NCBI RefSeq assembly: GCF_002834145.1
Contig: NZ_PHNT01000016.1
Coordinates: 1 to 64,000 of the forward strand
Direction of reading: 5' to 3'
Origin: Roseovarius salinarum
GTDB lineage: Bacteria > Pseudomonadota > Alphaproteobacteria > Rhodobacterales > Rhodobacteraceae
Length of the DNA: 64,000 bases
A program made the translations under genes and the position numbers. The notes beneath the pieces are model-generated. The model was given only the letters and a program-made list of their open reading frames with translations. It ran no database searches and had not been told where the DNA came from. Positions 43,773 to 52,380 of the stretch are shown piece by piece; position 1 is the stretch's first letter; each line of letters starts with the position of its first letter.

Positions 43773-43825
43773 CCTGTTCTCTTCCCTTATTTCCGAGTAA
43801 ATAGGTAGGAATCAATTCGCATTGC

Positions 43826-43840
43826 TGACAGAAATAGTCA
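43826..43840 (-). promoter_or_regulatory. Iron-rhodo-box (RirA-type operator)
   Basis: TGACAGAAATAGTCA is TGA-N9-TCA, the exact consensus of the iron-rhodo-box bound by RirA under iron-replete conditions. On the minus strand it overlaps TTGACT (43836-43841), a good -35 box, so binding would block transcription of the ferric-binding protein gene 54 bp downstream. Confidence 0.65.
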
Positions 43841-43918
43841 AGTGTTTACGCGCTGGACCGGTGAACACAGGTGTACGCGGCCCCGCCGGGGCCCGTGCGA
43901 TGCGAATTGCAGGCGTGT

Positions 43919-44920
43919 TCAGGAAATCCGCGCGACGACGTAATCGGCCAGTTCGTCGAGCATGTCGCGGACGGGATGCGCCGGGAGCGTGCCGAGGGCG
44001 CCCTTGGCCCGCTCGGCCCAGCCGGTCGCCTCGGCGCGGGTCTGGCCCAGCGCGTCGTGTGCCGCGATCAGTTCAAGCGCCCTGTCGAGGTCTTCCGGGC
44101 GCTGATCACCCTTTTCAACGGTGCGCGACCAGAACGCGCGCTCGTCGGCGTCGGCACTTGCCAGCGCCTTGATGATCGGCAGCGTCAGCTTTCGTTCACG
44201 GAAGTCGTCGCCGACGTTCTTGCCGGTCTCCATCGCGTCGCCCTGGAAATCGAGCAGGTCGTCGGCGATCTGGAAAGCGATGCCCAGCGCGTCGCCGTAA
44301 TCGAACAGCGCCCGCACCTGCGCCTCGGGCGCCTGCGAGATCACGCCGCCGACCTGGCAGGCAGCGGCGAACAGCGCCGCCGTCTTTCCCCGCACGACCT
44401 GAAGGTAGATCTCCTCGGTCGTGGACAGGTCGCGCGACGCGCTCAGCTGCAGGACCTCGCCCTCGGCGATGGTCGCGGACGCGTCGGCGAGGATGTCGAG
44501 CACGCGCAGCGACCCGGTTTCGACCATCAGCTGGAACGAGCGGGAAAACAGGTAATCGCCAACCAGCACGCTGGACTTGTTGTCCCAAAGCAGGTTGGCC
44601 GTCGGCCGGCCGCGGCGCTGGGCGCTTTCGTCGACGACGTCGTCGTGCAGCAGTGTCGCGGTATGGATGAATTCGACGGTCGCGGCAAGGTGCACGTCGT
44701 AGGGCCCGTCGTAGCCGAAGATGTCGGCCGCCGCGAGCGTGAGCATGGGCCGCAAGCGCTTTCCACCGGCCTCCACCAGATGCGCGGTGACCTCGGGGAT
44801 GCGGGGCGCGTGGCGCGATGTCATGCGATCGCGGATAAGCGTGTTGACCGCGTCCATTTTGCCGCAGAGATGCGCGGCCAACCGGTCATGCGGTTTCGAA
44901 ACGGGGTGGTCCAGTCCCAT
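43919..44920 (-). CDS. ispB: Polyprenyl diphosphate synthase
   Basis: The 333-aa trans-isoprenyl diphosphate synthase makes the long side chain of ubiquinone, probably decaprenyl in this group. It has the first Asp-rich motif DDVVDE (about 93-98) after GGKRLRPML, and the second in FQIADDLLDF. The GTG ATG doublet at 44918-44923 gives two starts; the ATG at 44920 is better spaced from CAGGAG. The next gene, in the opposite direction, is a DUF2007 gene. Confidence 0.92.
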   Translation of the reverse strand: MGLDHPVSKPHDRLAAHLCGKMDAVNTLIRDRMTSRHAPRIPEVTAHLVEAGGKRLRPMLTLAAADIFGYDGPYDVHLAATVEFIHTATLLHDDVVDESAQRRGRPTANLLWDNKSSVLVGDYLFSRSFQLMVETGSLRVLDILADASATIAEGEVLQLSASRDLSTTEEIYLQVVRGKTAALFAAACQVGGVISQAPEAQVRALFDYGDALGIAFQIADDLLDFQGDAMETGKNVGDDFRERKLTLPIIKALASADADERAFWSRTVEKGDQRPEDLDRALELIAAHDALGQTRAEATGWAERAKGALGTLPAHPVRDMLDELADYVVARIS

Positions 44921-44975
44921 CACACTCCTGTCACGCCGCTCGACAACCGCCGTGCGGTGCCCTTAAGTCATCCCC

Positions 44976-45191
44976 ATGAGACAGCTTCTGCGCACCAATG
45001 ACCCGGTCACGATCGCGATCGCCACGTCGCTGCTCCAGGGTGAGGATATAGACTGCTTTGAAATGGACGTAAATATGAGTGTCCTGGAGGGGTCGCTGGG
45101 CATTCTGCCGCGGCGGCTGATGGTGCCCGAGGCCCAGTACGACCGTGCCGTGCGCGTGATGCGCGACAACGGAATTGATGTTGATGAGTGA
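44976..45191 (+). CDS. DUF2007 family protein
   Basis: The 71-aa protein reads MRQLLRTNDPVTIAIATSLL then QGEDIDCFEMD and LMVPEAQYDRAVRVMRDNGI, the DUF2007 (putative signal-transducing) pattern of one alpha-beta domain related to the PII fold. The function is unknown. The stop overlaps the TrmN6-type gene by 8 bp, so the pair is coupled, as commonly seen in Rhodobacteraceae. Confidence 0.8.
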   Translation: MRQLLRTNDPVTIAIATSLLQGEDIDCFEMDVNMSVLEGSLGILPRRLMVPEAQYDRAVRVMRDNGIDVDE

Positions 45192-45954
45192 CGACGCGCC
45201 CGGGGCCGGGTTGACGCGCGATGCCTTCCTGGGCGGGCGACTGCAGATCCTGCAGCCGCGCGGCGGCTACCGCGCCGGGGTGGACCCTGTGCTGCTGGCC
45301 GCCAGCGTGCCGGCCCGCGCCGGCCAGTCCGTTCTGGATCTGGGCTGCGGTACGGGGGTGGCGGCGCTCTGCCTCGGCGCGCGGGTGCCGGGCCTCGACC
45401 TTTCCGGATTGGAACTGCAGCCCGAATACGCCGAACTGGCCCGGCGCAACGCGGCCGACAACGGCATCCCGCTGCAGGTTCACGAGGGCGATTTGCGCGC
45501 GATGCCCGCCGCGTTGCGCGCGCGGCAATTCGATCATGTGATCGCCAACCCCCCGTATTTCGACCGGAGCTGCGGCAGTCCGTCGCACGATACGGGCCGC
45601 GACACGGCGCTGGGCGGGAGCACGCCCATGGCCGACTGGATGGCCGCCGCCGCGCGGCGGACCGCGCCGAAGGGGTATGTCACGATGATCCAGCGGGCCG
45701 AACGCCTGCCCGAGCTGCTGTCGGCTGCGCAGGAAACCCTGGGAAGCCTGCAGGCGCTGCCGTTGGTGCCGCGCCGCGGGCGGGCCGCCCGGCTGGTGCT
45801 GTTGCGTGGCCGCCGCGGGGGGCGGGCAGCCTTTCGCCTGCACGACGGCTGGGTCCTGCACCGTGGTGCCGCGCATGAATCCGACGGCGACGATTACACC
45901 CGCGCCGCAGCCCGTGTGCTGAGGCTGGGCAAGGCCCTGCCGTTTCCCGTTTGA
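45184..45954 (+). CDS. TrmN6-type tRNA1(Val) adenine-N6 methyltransferase family
   Basis: The 256-aa Rossmann methyltransferase has SAM motif I LDLGCGTGVAALCLG (about 46-60) and the N6-adenine catalytic motif NPPYF (about 123-127). This family methylates A37 of tRNA1-Val (TrmN6/YfiC) or, in related enzymes, rRNA or protein glutamines. The ATG at 45184 gives MSDDAPGAGLTRDAFLGGR; ATGs at 45178 and a TTG at 45175 are alternatives. The gene is coupled to the DUF2007 gene. Confidence 0.85.
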   Translation: MSDDAPGAGLTRDAFLGGRLQILQPRGGYRAGVDPVLLAASVPARAGQSVLDLGCGTGVAALCLGARVPGLDLSGLELQPEYAELARRNAADNGIPLQVHEGDLRAMPAALRARQFDHVIANPPYFDRSCGSPSHDTGRDTALGGSTPMADWMAAAARRTAPKGYVTMIQRAERLPELLSAAQETLGSLQALPLVPRRGRAARLVLLRGRRGGRAAFRLHDGWVLHRGAAHESDGDDYTRAAARVLRLGKALPFPV

Positions 45955-46100
45955 CGGGAAATACACGTCCGACCGTTCTGTTCCGGGCTGTGCGCGTTTC
46001 TCATGCGCTCGATCCAGCCGATGCTGCAGTCGCGGCGTGACAGGCAGGCGGTTTTATGGTGTTGTTACATATTGCCATACGAGATGAGAGGAGACCGCCC

Positions 46101-46271
46101 ATGAGCTTGAGTTCGCACGTCGAAGAGCTGAAGAAGAAGCATCGCGCCCTCTCGGAGCAGGTCGAGGAGGCGCAGCGCGCACCCGGCTCCAGCGACCAGG
46201 AAATCGCTGAACTGAAGAAGCAGAAGCTGCGACTCAAGGAAGAAATCGAGCGTCTCGAAGAACGGGCCTGA
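46101..46271 (+). CDS. YdcH/DUF465 small coiled-coil protein
   Basis: The 56-aa protein MSLSSHVEELKKKHRALSEQ is a single helical hairpin, with heptads continuing in EIAELKKQKLRLKEEIERL. This is the DUF465 (YdcH) family, abundant in alphaproteobacteria and of unknown function. The ATG at 46101 is preceded by GAGGAGA; the longer frame from 46056 has no ribosome binding site. Confidence 0.85.
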   Translation: MSLSSHVEELKKKHRALSEQVEEAQRAPGSSDQEIAELKKQKLRLKEEIERLEERA

Positions 46272-46395
46272 CGGCGCGACTGGTCCCGGCCGATCGGATC
46301 GGGCCGGGCCCGAGGAAACGCCGACATTGCAGCGGGCCGGTTCCGGTTCCGCCGGAGCGGTATCTTTCGTTCAACCCGGTCCCGGAATGGGCGAA

Positions 46396-46424
46396 CCGGC
46401 CCCGGCGGGGGCCGGCCCGGTTTT
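46396..46424. terminator. Possible bidirectional terminator between the DUF465 gene and phaB
   Basis: CCGGCCCC (46396-46403) and GGGGCCGG (46408-46415) form an 8-bp stem with a 4-nt loop, followed by CCCGGTTTT on the plus strand. It lies between the convergent DUF465 gene and phaB. Confidence 0.35.
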
Positions 46425-46436
46425 CGGCGCCACGGG

Positions 46437-47159
46437 TCAGGCGAAGTACTGGCCGCCATTGGCCGAGATCGTCGAGCCGTTGATGAAGCTCGAATCGTCG
46501 GAGGCCAGGAAGGTCACGCAGCGCGCGATCTCCTCGGGTTCGCCCAGGCGGCCGGCGGGAATCTGGCTGATGATCGCCTCGCGCACCTTCTCGGGCACCG
46601 CCATGACCATTTCCGTGGCGATGTAGCCGGGGCACACGGCGTTGGCGGTGATGCCCTTGGACGCGCCTTCCTGCGCGAGGCTTTTCACGAAGCCGAGGTC
46701 GCCGGCCTTCGTCGCGGCATAGTTGGCCTGCGCGAACTGGCCCTTCTGCCCGTTGATCGAACTGATGACGATCACGCGGCCGAAGCCGCGCTCGCGCATG
46801 CCCGGCCAGACGGGGTGAACGGTGTTGAACACGCCGGTGAGGTTGGTGTCGATCACCTCTTTCCACTGGTCCGGCGTCATCTTGTGGAACGGCGCGTCGC
46901 TCGTGATGCCGGCGTTGGCCACGACGACATCGATCGGGCCCAGCGCCTCCTCGACCTTGGCGATGCCGGCCTTGGATTCATCGTAATCGGCCGCGTTCCA
47001 CTTGAACGTCTTGATGCCGGTTTCCTCGGTGAAGGCGGCGGCCTTTTCGTCGTTGCCGGCATAGGTCGCGGCCACGTCATAGCCATCGGCCTTGAGGGCC
47101 TTCGAGATCGCCGCGCCTATGCCGCGCGTGCCGCCGGTGACGAGTGCAGTTCTTGCCAT
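46437..47159 (-). CDS. phaB: Acetoacetyl-CoA reductase
   Basis: PhaB reduces acetoacetyl-CoA to (R)-3-hydroxybutyryl-CoA with NADPH, the second step of polyhydroxybutyrate synthesis. The 240-aa short-chain dehydrogenase has TGGTRGIGAAISKAL (about 8-22), the NAG motif in VANAGIT and SSINGQKGQFAQANYAATK with catalytic Ser, Tyr and Lys (about 137-155). The PhaB-specific C-terminus SANGGQYFA is present. It follows phaA on the same strand; phaC is not in the window. Confidence 0.93.
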   Translation of the reverse strand: MARTALVTGGTRGIGAAISKALKADGYDVAATYAGNDEKAAAFTEETGIKTFKWNAADYDESKAGIAKVEEALGPIDVVVANAGITSDAPFHKMTPDQWKEVIDTNLTGVFNTVHPVWPGMRERGFGRVIVISSINGQKGQFAQANYAATKAGDLGFVKSLAQEGASKGITANAVCPGYIATEMVMAVPEKVREAIISQIPAGRLGEPEEIARCVTFLASDDSSFINGSTISANGGQYFA

Positions 47160-47186
47160 TCTTGTCCTCCAATCTGGCGAAATTTC

Positions 47187-47245
47187 CCGGTAACACCGTT
47201 ACCGGCTGATAAATGATCGCGCAAGAAAGTTGCGCAATATATTGC
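47187..47245 (-). promoter_or_regulatory. Cluster of palindromes upstream of phaB
   Basis: Three perfect inverted repeats lie here: CCGGTAAC-ACC-GTTACCGG (47187-47205), GCGCAA-GAAAG-TTGCGC (47219-47235) and GCAATATATTGC (47234-47245). On the minus strand TTGCGC recurs at 11-bp spacing. The arrangement looks like a regulated phaB promoter; a PhaR-type repressor, which recognises TGC/GCA palindromes, is a candidate. Confidence 0.45.
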
Positions 47246-47284
47246 CGTATCGCGTTGAAATGATGCCCTTGCGACAGTCCGCCC

Positions 47285-47312
47285 AAAGAAAAAGGGGCGC
47301 CCGCGGCGCCCC
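47285..47312 (-). terminator. Rho-independent terminator after phaA
   Basis: On the minus strand GGGGCGCC and GGCGCCCC (47305-47312 with 47294-47301) form a perfect 8-bp stem with a 3-nt loop, followed by TTTTTCTTT. It lies 20 bp after the phaA stop, so phaB needs its own promoter. Confidence 0.85.
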
Positions 47313-47332
47313 CTGGTCGTGCCTTCCGCGTC

Positions 47333-48508
47333 TTACGGGCGCTCGAGGCACATGGCCACGCCCATGCCGCCGCCGATGCACAGTGTCGCGAGGCCCTTCT
47401 TGGCGTCGCGGCGCTTCATCTCGAACAGCAGGGTGTTGAGGATGCGCGCACCGCTCGCGCCGATCGGGTGGCCGATGGCGATGGCACCGCCGTTGACGTT
47501 CACGATCTCGGGGTCCCAGCCCATGTCCTTGTTCACGGCGCACGCCTGTGCGGCGAAGGCCTCGTTGGCCTCCACGAGGTCGAGGTCCCCGGGCGTCCAC
47601 CCGGCCTTTTCCAGCGCCTTGCGGCTGGCGTGGATCGGGCCCACGCCCATGATCGACGGGTCGAGCCCGGCGGTGGCGTAGCTCGCGATGCGCGCCAGCG
47701 GCTCGATGCCGCGCTTTTCGGCCTCGTCGGCACTCATCAGCAGGGCGCCGGCGGCGCCGTCATTGATGCCGCTGGCGTTCGCCGCGGTCACCGAGCCGTC
47801 CTTGGCGAACGCCGGCCGCACCTTCTGCATGCCTTCCAGCGTGGCGCCGTGGCGGATGTATTCGTCCTTGTCGACGGTGATGTCGCCCTTGCGGGTCTTG
47901 ACGGTGAACGGGATCACCTCGTCGTCGAACTTGCCGGCGTTCTGCGCGGCCTCGGCCTTGTTCTGGCTGGCCAGCGCGAACTCGTCCTGCGCCTCGCGGC
48001 TGATCTGCCATTTCTCGGCGACGTTCTCGGCGGTGTTGCCCATGTGGTAGCCGTTGAAGGCGTCCCACAGGCCGTCGCGGATCATCGTGTCGATGTATTT
48101 CATGTCGCCCATCTTGTGGCCCTGCCGCAGGTTCGCGGCGTGGGGCGCCATCGACATGTTCTCCTGCCCGCCGGCGGCGATGATCGCGGCGTCGCCCAGC
48201 TGGATGTGCTGGGCGCCCAGCGCCACGGCGCGCAGGCCCGAGCCGCAGACCTGGTTGATGCCCCAGGCCGCGGATTCGATGGGCAGCCCGGCGTTGACAT
48301 GCGCCTGCCGCGCGGGGTTCTGGCCTTGGGCAGCGGTCAGCACCTGGCCGAGGATGGTTTCCGACACGTCCGATTTCTCGACGCCCGCGCGGTCGACCAG
48401 GGCCTCGAGCACGGCGGTGCCGAGGTCGTGGGCCGGCGTCGAGGCGAAGGCCCCGCCGAACGAGCCGACGGCGGTGCGGGCCGCGGAAGCGATTACGACA
48501 TTGGTCAT
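47333..48508 (-). CDS. phaA: Acetyl-CoA C-acetyltransferase (beta-ketothiolase)
   Basis: PhaA condenses two acetyl-CoA to acetoacetyl-CoA. The 391-aa thiolase has the nucleophilic Cys in [13 protein letters not shown] (about 86-98), the His in [11 protein letters not shown] (about 348-358) and the second Cys in [10 protein letters not shown] (about 378-387). The order phaA, phaB is conserved, but an intrinsic terminator separates the two genes. A ribosome binding site GGAGGA precedes the ATG. Confidence 0.94.
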   Translation of the reverse strand: MTNVVIASAARTAVGSFGGAFASTPAHDLGTAVLEALVDRAGVEKSDVSETILGQVLTAAQGQNPARQAHVNAGLPIESAAWGINQVCGSGLRAVALGAQHIQLGDAAIIAAGGQENMSMAPHAANLRQGHKMGDMKYIDTMIRDGLWDAFNGYHMGNTAENVAEKWQISREAQDEFALASQNKAEAAQNAGKFDDEVIPFTVKTRKGDITVDKDEYIRHGATLEGMQKVRPAFAKDGSVTAANASGINDGAAGALLMSADEAEKRGIEPLARIASYATAGLDPSIMGVGPIHASRKALEKAGWTPGDLDLVEANEAFAAQACAVNKDMGWDPEIVNVNGGAIAIGHPIGASGARILNTLLFEMKRRDAKKGLATLCIGGGMGVAMCLERP

Positions 48509-48627
48509 GGGTGGACTCCTCCGAAATATCCCGGTTCCGGGGCGGCACGCCCCGTTTCGTTACGTTGCGTCATAACGCAGATGCCGCGGTGCGGCAACAC
48601 ACGCGGCGCGCGATGGCGGCGCGGCGC

Positions 48628-49470
48628 TCAGGCGCTGGCGGCACGCGGGGCCGGGCTCTGCCAGGGCGGGCGCACCGTGGGCGCGGCGAAGAAATACCCC
48701 TGCATGCAGTCGATCCCCTGCCGGGTCAGGAAAGCGGCGTCGGCGGCCGTCTCGACGGACTCGGCGATGCTGACCATGTCGAAATGCCGCGCGATCGAGA
48801 TGAGCGCGGCAGTCAGCACCTGGTTGTCGGGGTCGCCGGAGATCCCGCGGATGAACTGCCCGTCGATCTTGATGATGTCGAAATAGAAGTCCTTGAGATA
48901 CCGGAATGACGTGTATCCCGCGCCGAAATCGTCGAGCGCGAAGCTGATGCCCCTGTGCTGCAGGTCGGCCATGAATCCGGTGACAAGTTCGGGCACGCGC
49001 ATGGCCGATGCTTCGGTGATCTCGAGGATCAGCCGTTCGGCGATGGTGGGGTCGCGATCGAGGCCGCGCAGGAGCGTGCGCATCCAGCGCCGGTATCCGA
49101 TCGAACGTGCGGACATGTTGATCGAAAGCCGGAGACCGGGGTGGGCGTGCAGCGCCTGAAGCCCCTTGCGCAGTGCGATGCAGTCGATCTCGCGCCCGGT
49201 CTCGGTTTCCTCGACCGCGTGGATGAAATCCCGCGCGGGGATGACGCGGCCGGTGTCATCGAGAATGCGAATCAGCCCCTCGTAGAAACCCGGGCGTTCC
49301 GGGTGGGCGGCGGGCATCACCGGTTGATAGGCCAGCATCACCTTGCGCGCGGCCACCGCGCGGCGCACCATGTCGAGTGCCGAAGCGTCGCGCGCGGCGA
49401 CCGCGTAGGACAAGGGGTCCTCCTGGCCCGGCGGCACATCCGCCCATTTCGCCCGGTTTCCTGCGGCCAT
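48628..49470 (-). CDS. EAL-domain cyclic-di-GMP phosphodiesterase
   Basis: The 280-aa protein is a stand-alone EAL domain without GGDEF, sensor or membrane parts. Catalytic elements are largely present: YEGLIRI (EAL variant with the Glu, about 63-69), INMSARS with the Asn, LEITE, DDFGAGYTSF, KIDGQF and ESVET. It should hydrolyse c-di-GMP in the cytoplasm and influence motility or biofilm. The C-terminus GIDCMQGYFFAAP matches the usual EAL ending. Confidence 0.9.
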   Translation of the reverse strand: MAAGNRAKWADVPPGQEDPLSYAVAARDASALDMVRRAVAARKVMLAYQPVMPAAHPERPGFYEGLIRILDDTGRVIPARDFIHAVEETETGREIDCIALRKGLQALHAHPGLRLSINMSARSIGYRRWMRTLLRGLDRDPTIAERLILEITEASAMRVPELVTGFMADLQHRGISFALDDFGAGYTSFRYLKDFYFDIIKIDGQFIRGISGDPDNQVLTAALISIARHFDMVSIAESVETAADAAFLTRQGIDCMQGYFFAAPTVRPPWQSPAPRAASA

Positions 49471-49570
49471 GGCGCCCTCGCGTTCCTGACATGCGCAGGG
49501 CCAATCTTGGCGCTGTGGGCTAAGGAAAGCTTAAAGGTCGCATTTGAGCGATCCCGCCGCGCCCGCCGGT

Positions 49571-50518
49571 TCATTCCGCGCTGCCGGGGGCGGGCAGCCC
49601 GGGGGTGCCCGCCGTGTCCGGGTTCTGTGCGACGTGGCGGCGCTTGATCTGATCCGTTGTCTCGCGCGTGCCGTCATGGCTCCAGCCCGGGGGCTTGACA
49701 CAGTACGCCAGCCGGTCGCGCCATGTCAGCCCGGGGCGCGTGATGTCACGGAAGATCGCCACCCATTCGTGGAAGGCCACGCGCAGTGGGTTGAAGGTGC
49801 CCAGGTTGTGCACCAGCCCGTAATCCACGCGCTCCTCCTCGAGCTCGGGCACGAAGGTGCCGAACAGCTTGTCCCAGATGATGAAGACGCCGGCGTAGTT
49901 GGCATCGAGGTAGCGCGCGTTGCGCCCGTGGTGGACCCGGTGATGGCTGGGCGTGTTCATCACCGCCTCGAACCAGCGGGGCGTCTTCCCGATCGCCTCG
50001 GTGTGGATCCAGAACTGGTAGATCAGGTTGAGCCCGCCGCAGAACAGCACCATCGCGGGGTGAAAGCCCAGCAGGATCAGCGGCGCCCGCACCACCATCA
50101 TGAAGGTGAAGGGGCCCGTCCATGTCTGCCGCAGCGCGGTCGTCAGGTTGTAATGCTGGCTGGAATGATGGTTCACGTGGCTTGCCCAGACCCACCGGAC
50201 GCGGTGCCCGAAGCGGTGCACCCAGTAATAGCGCAGGTCGTCCAGGACAAAGCACAGGGCCACGATCCACCAGCCTGTCCCGAGATCGAGCGGCGTGATC
50301 CGCCACAGCGCCATGAAGAACCCGTAGGCGATGAAGCCCAGCAGTATTCCGGAGGTGACGTTGCCGGCCCCCATCACGAGCGAGGTCATGGCATCGCGGG
50401 TCTCGTACCGCCCGCCGCGGCCCTTGACGGCGATCCACGCCACCTCGGCCAGGATGGCCGCGACAAAGAGCGGTACGGCCATCTGCACGATATCCGGGTA
50501 GGTCAATTGATCCCTCAT
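49571..50518 (-). CDS. Sterol desaturase/fatty acid hydroxylase family membrane protein
   Basis: The 315-aa membrane protein has the di-iron histidine boxes of the superfamily: HRFGH (about 101-105), HVNHHSSQH (about 113-121) and HHRVHHGRNARYLDANYAG (about 192-210). These enzymes hydroxylate or desaturate lipids, sterols, carotenoids or ornithine lipids. The substrate is unknown. Its ATG overlaps the stop of the upstream 130-aa protein (ATGA), so both are translated together. Confidence 0.88.
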   Translation of the reverse strand: MRDQLTYPDIVQMAVPLFVAAILAEVAWIAVKGRGGRYETRDAMTSLVMGAGNVTSGILLGFIAYGFFMALWRITPLDLGTGWWIVALCFVLDDLRYYWVHRFGHRVRWVWASHVNHHSSQHYNLTTALRQTWTGPFTFMMVVRAPLILLGFHPAMVLFCGGLNLIYQFWIHTEAIGKTPRWFEAVMNTPSHHRVHHGRNARYLDANYAGVFIIWDKLFGTFVPELEEERVDYGLVHNLGTFNPLRVAFHEWVAIFRDITRPGLTWRDRLAYCVKPPGWSHDGTRETTDQIKRRHVAQNPDTAGTPGLPAPGSAE

Positions 50519-50907
50519 GCCGTGTCCTCCAGCAGGGCTGGCCAGCGGTCGGCTTCCCGCGCGTCGAGCCTCAGGTGAACATGCGGGGCGGTGAAATCCG
50601 GCAGGTCGATTCGCACCCCGGACCGCGTGCGCCGGGCGCGTGCGCCAATGAGGTAACGCGCGGTGGTGTCTGCCCCGACCGGCCAGACGATCCCGCGGCC
50701 GCGCTGCGTTTCGACCAGCGCGGCGCCGCGGTCATGGCTCACGATGACGGCCAGTGCCGGATCATCGGGGAATTCCGCGGCCCAGGCCGCGCGTGCGGCA
50801 TCCTCGTCGGCCAACCGCGCGGGCTCGGACAGGCCCAGCAGGTGCAGCAACCCGACGATCCCGGCAATACCGGCCGCGACAAGAATGATCAGAACGTGCA
50901 ACGGCAC
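50515..50907 (-). CDS. Membrane-anchored protein of unknown function, coupled to the hydroxylase
   Basis: The 130-aa product starts with one hydrophobic helix (VLIILVAAGIAGIVGLLHLL) and continues as a soluble domain with AVIVSHDRGAALVETQRGRG. I recognise no family. The GTG start has GGAGGG upstream, and the stop overlaps the hydroxylase start, so it may be an accessory protein of that enzyme. This is inferred from coupling only. Confidence 0.65.
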   Translation of the reverse strand: MPLHVLIILVAAGIAGIVGLLHLLGLSEPARLADEDAARAAWAAEFPDDPALAVIVSHDRGAALVETQRGRGIVWPVGADTTARYLIGARARRTRSGVRIDLPDFTAPHVHLRLDAREADRWPALLEDTA

Positions 50908-50970
50908 GGGGCCCCTCCCTGAACGGGAGTAAGCCCAAGAGGCACGTGCGTTGTCAAAGGTGGCGTGGCG

Positions 50971-51597
50971 TCAGGCCTCGGTCGGGTGCACGCGGGCGAC
51001 GCGCCGACCCCTGGCCGACGCCTTTTCGCGGTAGACCTCGGCGCGGGCGTTCTCGGTCAGGCGGCGCAGGTCCTGGCAAAGGCGGCGGTGCAGCCCCTCG
51101 ATCTCGGGCGTTTCGCCGCGCAGGGCACACAGGCTGGTCGGCACGCCGCGCACGCGCAGGTGCAGTGCCGCAAGCTCGCCGGGTGTGCTGGGCCGGCGGA
51201 CGAACATGCTTTGCACCTCGACCAGGTGAAAGTCCTTGCTGATCCGGCTCCTGCCATAGCTGTTCAGGCTGCGCAGGCGGATCATCTGTTCGGCGAAGTT
51301 CACCTCGAGTTCGCGGCGGAAACCGCGTGTTGCGAAGGCGAAAAGGAAAAGGCCGGTGGCGACGGCAAGAAGGGAAAACATGACCTTGCTGTGCATCGTG
51401 CCTTCGAGGGACAGAAGCCATGGGGCCAGGGCACCCAGAACCATGAGCATACCCGCCGACCGCACGATCGTCTCGATCCAGACCTCGCGCTGGAACGGCC
51501 CCGCGCTTTCGCGGACGCCGAAGACATGCTCCCCGGCCTTGCCGCCTTTGGCCGGGACGACCGTTTCAAGAATTCCGAAGGTTGCGTGCGCGTTCAT
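50971..51597 (-). CDS. Membrane protein of unknown function
   Basis: The 208-aa product has two adjacent hydrophobic segments, about residues 48-62 (AGMLMVLGALAPWLL) and 70-90 (KVMFSLLAVATGLFLFAFAT), forming a helical hairpin, and a C-terminal cytoplasmic-looking part rich in Arg. I recognise no family. The ATG at 51597 is preferred because the upstream extension to 51693 has no hydrophobic or ribosome-binding features. Confidence 0.6.
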   Translation of the reverse strand: MNAHATFGILETVVPAKGGKAGEHVFGVRESAGPFQREVWIETIVRSAGMLMVLGALAPWLLSLEGTMHSKVMFSLLAVATGLFLFAFATRGFRRELEVNFAEQMIRLRSLNSYGRSRISKDFHLVEVQSMFVRRPSTPGELAALHLRVRGVPTSLCALRGETPEIEGLHRRLCQDLRRLTENARAEVYREKASARGRRVARVHPTEA

Positions 51598-51759
51598 CGG
51601 TGCCTCTCCGCATCCATTGCCTGCCTTACCAATGGTTGAGTGGAAAGATGGCGGATTTTTGGCGCAGGACGGGCAATTTACCAGCACGCACACCCCTTTC
51701 GCGCCACCGGGGCACCGGCGCGCGATTGCCCGTCGGCGGTGCCGTGGATCGCAATGTCG

Positions 51760-52359
51760 TCAGCCGGCCTCGACAAGGGCGCGCACGATCGCGCGGGCGC
51801 TGTCCGAGTTCCAGTCGGCGTCGCCCTGCAGGCGGGCGACCTCGCGGCCCTGTGGATCGACGATGATGGTGATCGGCAGGCCGAGGATACCCATGTCGCG
51901 CGCGATCTTCTGATCGGGGTCGCGGTGCAGCGGCAGGTTGTCGACGCCGATCTCGTCGAAGAATTTCTTCATCGCGGGCGGAGGGTTGCGGCCCGTCGCG
52001 ATCGTGACGACCTCGAAATCCGGGCCGCCGAAATCCGTCTGGAGTTCCGAAAGCATCGGCATTTCCTTGCGGCACGGGGCGCACCACGTCGCCCAGAAGT
52101 TGACCAGCAGGTGCTTGCCCGCGAAATCTGCCAGCGTCCCGGCTTCGCCGTCGATGGTCTCGAACGCGCTTTCGGAGACGGCGCGCGGCGTCGCGTGCAC
52201 GTTCAGTTTCTTCATGTCGCCTTCGCGCAGCGCCTCGATGCGCGCGGCGTCGGCGGTGCGGCTTGCGCCCTCGTCGCTGCGTTGCAGGAAGAAGGCCAGC
52301 GCCGCAATTGCACAGACGCCGATGGCCAGATAAAGCACGGTGGATCGATTTAGGCGCAT
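51760..52359 (-). CDS. tlpA: TlpA-family thiol:disulfide oxidoreductase
   Basis: The 199-aa protein has an N-terminal membrane anchor (about 8-25) and a thioredoxin fold with [15 protein letters not shown] (about 89-103) and the cis-Pro segment [12 protein letters not shown]. It works in the periplasm, typically reducing cytochrome c apoproteins or copper chaperones. Its start codon is only 21 bp from the divergent argH start, an arrangement I recall from other Rhodobacteraceae. Confidence 0.88.
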   Translation of the reverse strand: MRLNRSTVLYLAIGVCAIAALAFFLQRSDEGASRTADAARIEALREGDMKKLNVHATPRAVSESAFETIDGEAGTLADFAGKHLLVNFWATWCAPCRKEMPMLSELQTDFGGPDFEVVTIATGRNPPPAMKKFFDEIGVDNLPLHRDPDQKIARDMGILGLPITIIVDPQGREVARLQGDADWNSDSARAIVRALVEAG

Positions 52360-52380
52360 TCATCCTCCCGAAGGGCTGAC

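Noticed and set aside
48515-48545. Fourth copy of the REP-like element upstream of phaA
   Set aside because: Only GAAATATCCCGG matches the head; the rest differs and the stretch contains the phaA ribosome binding site. The match is too short to claim.
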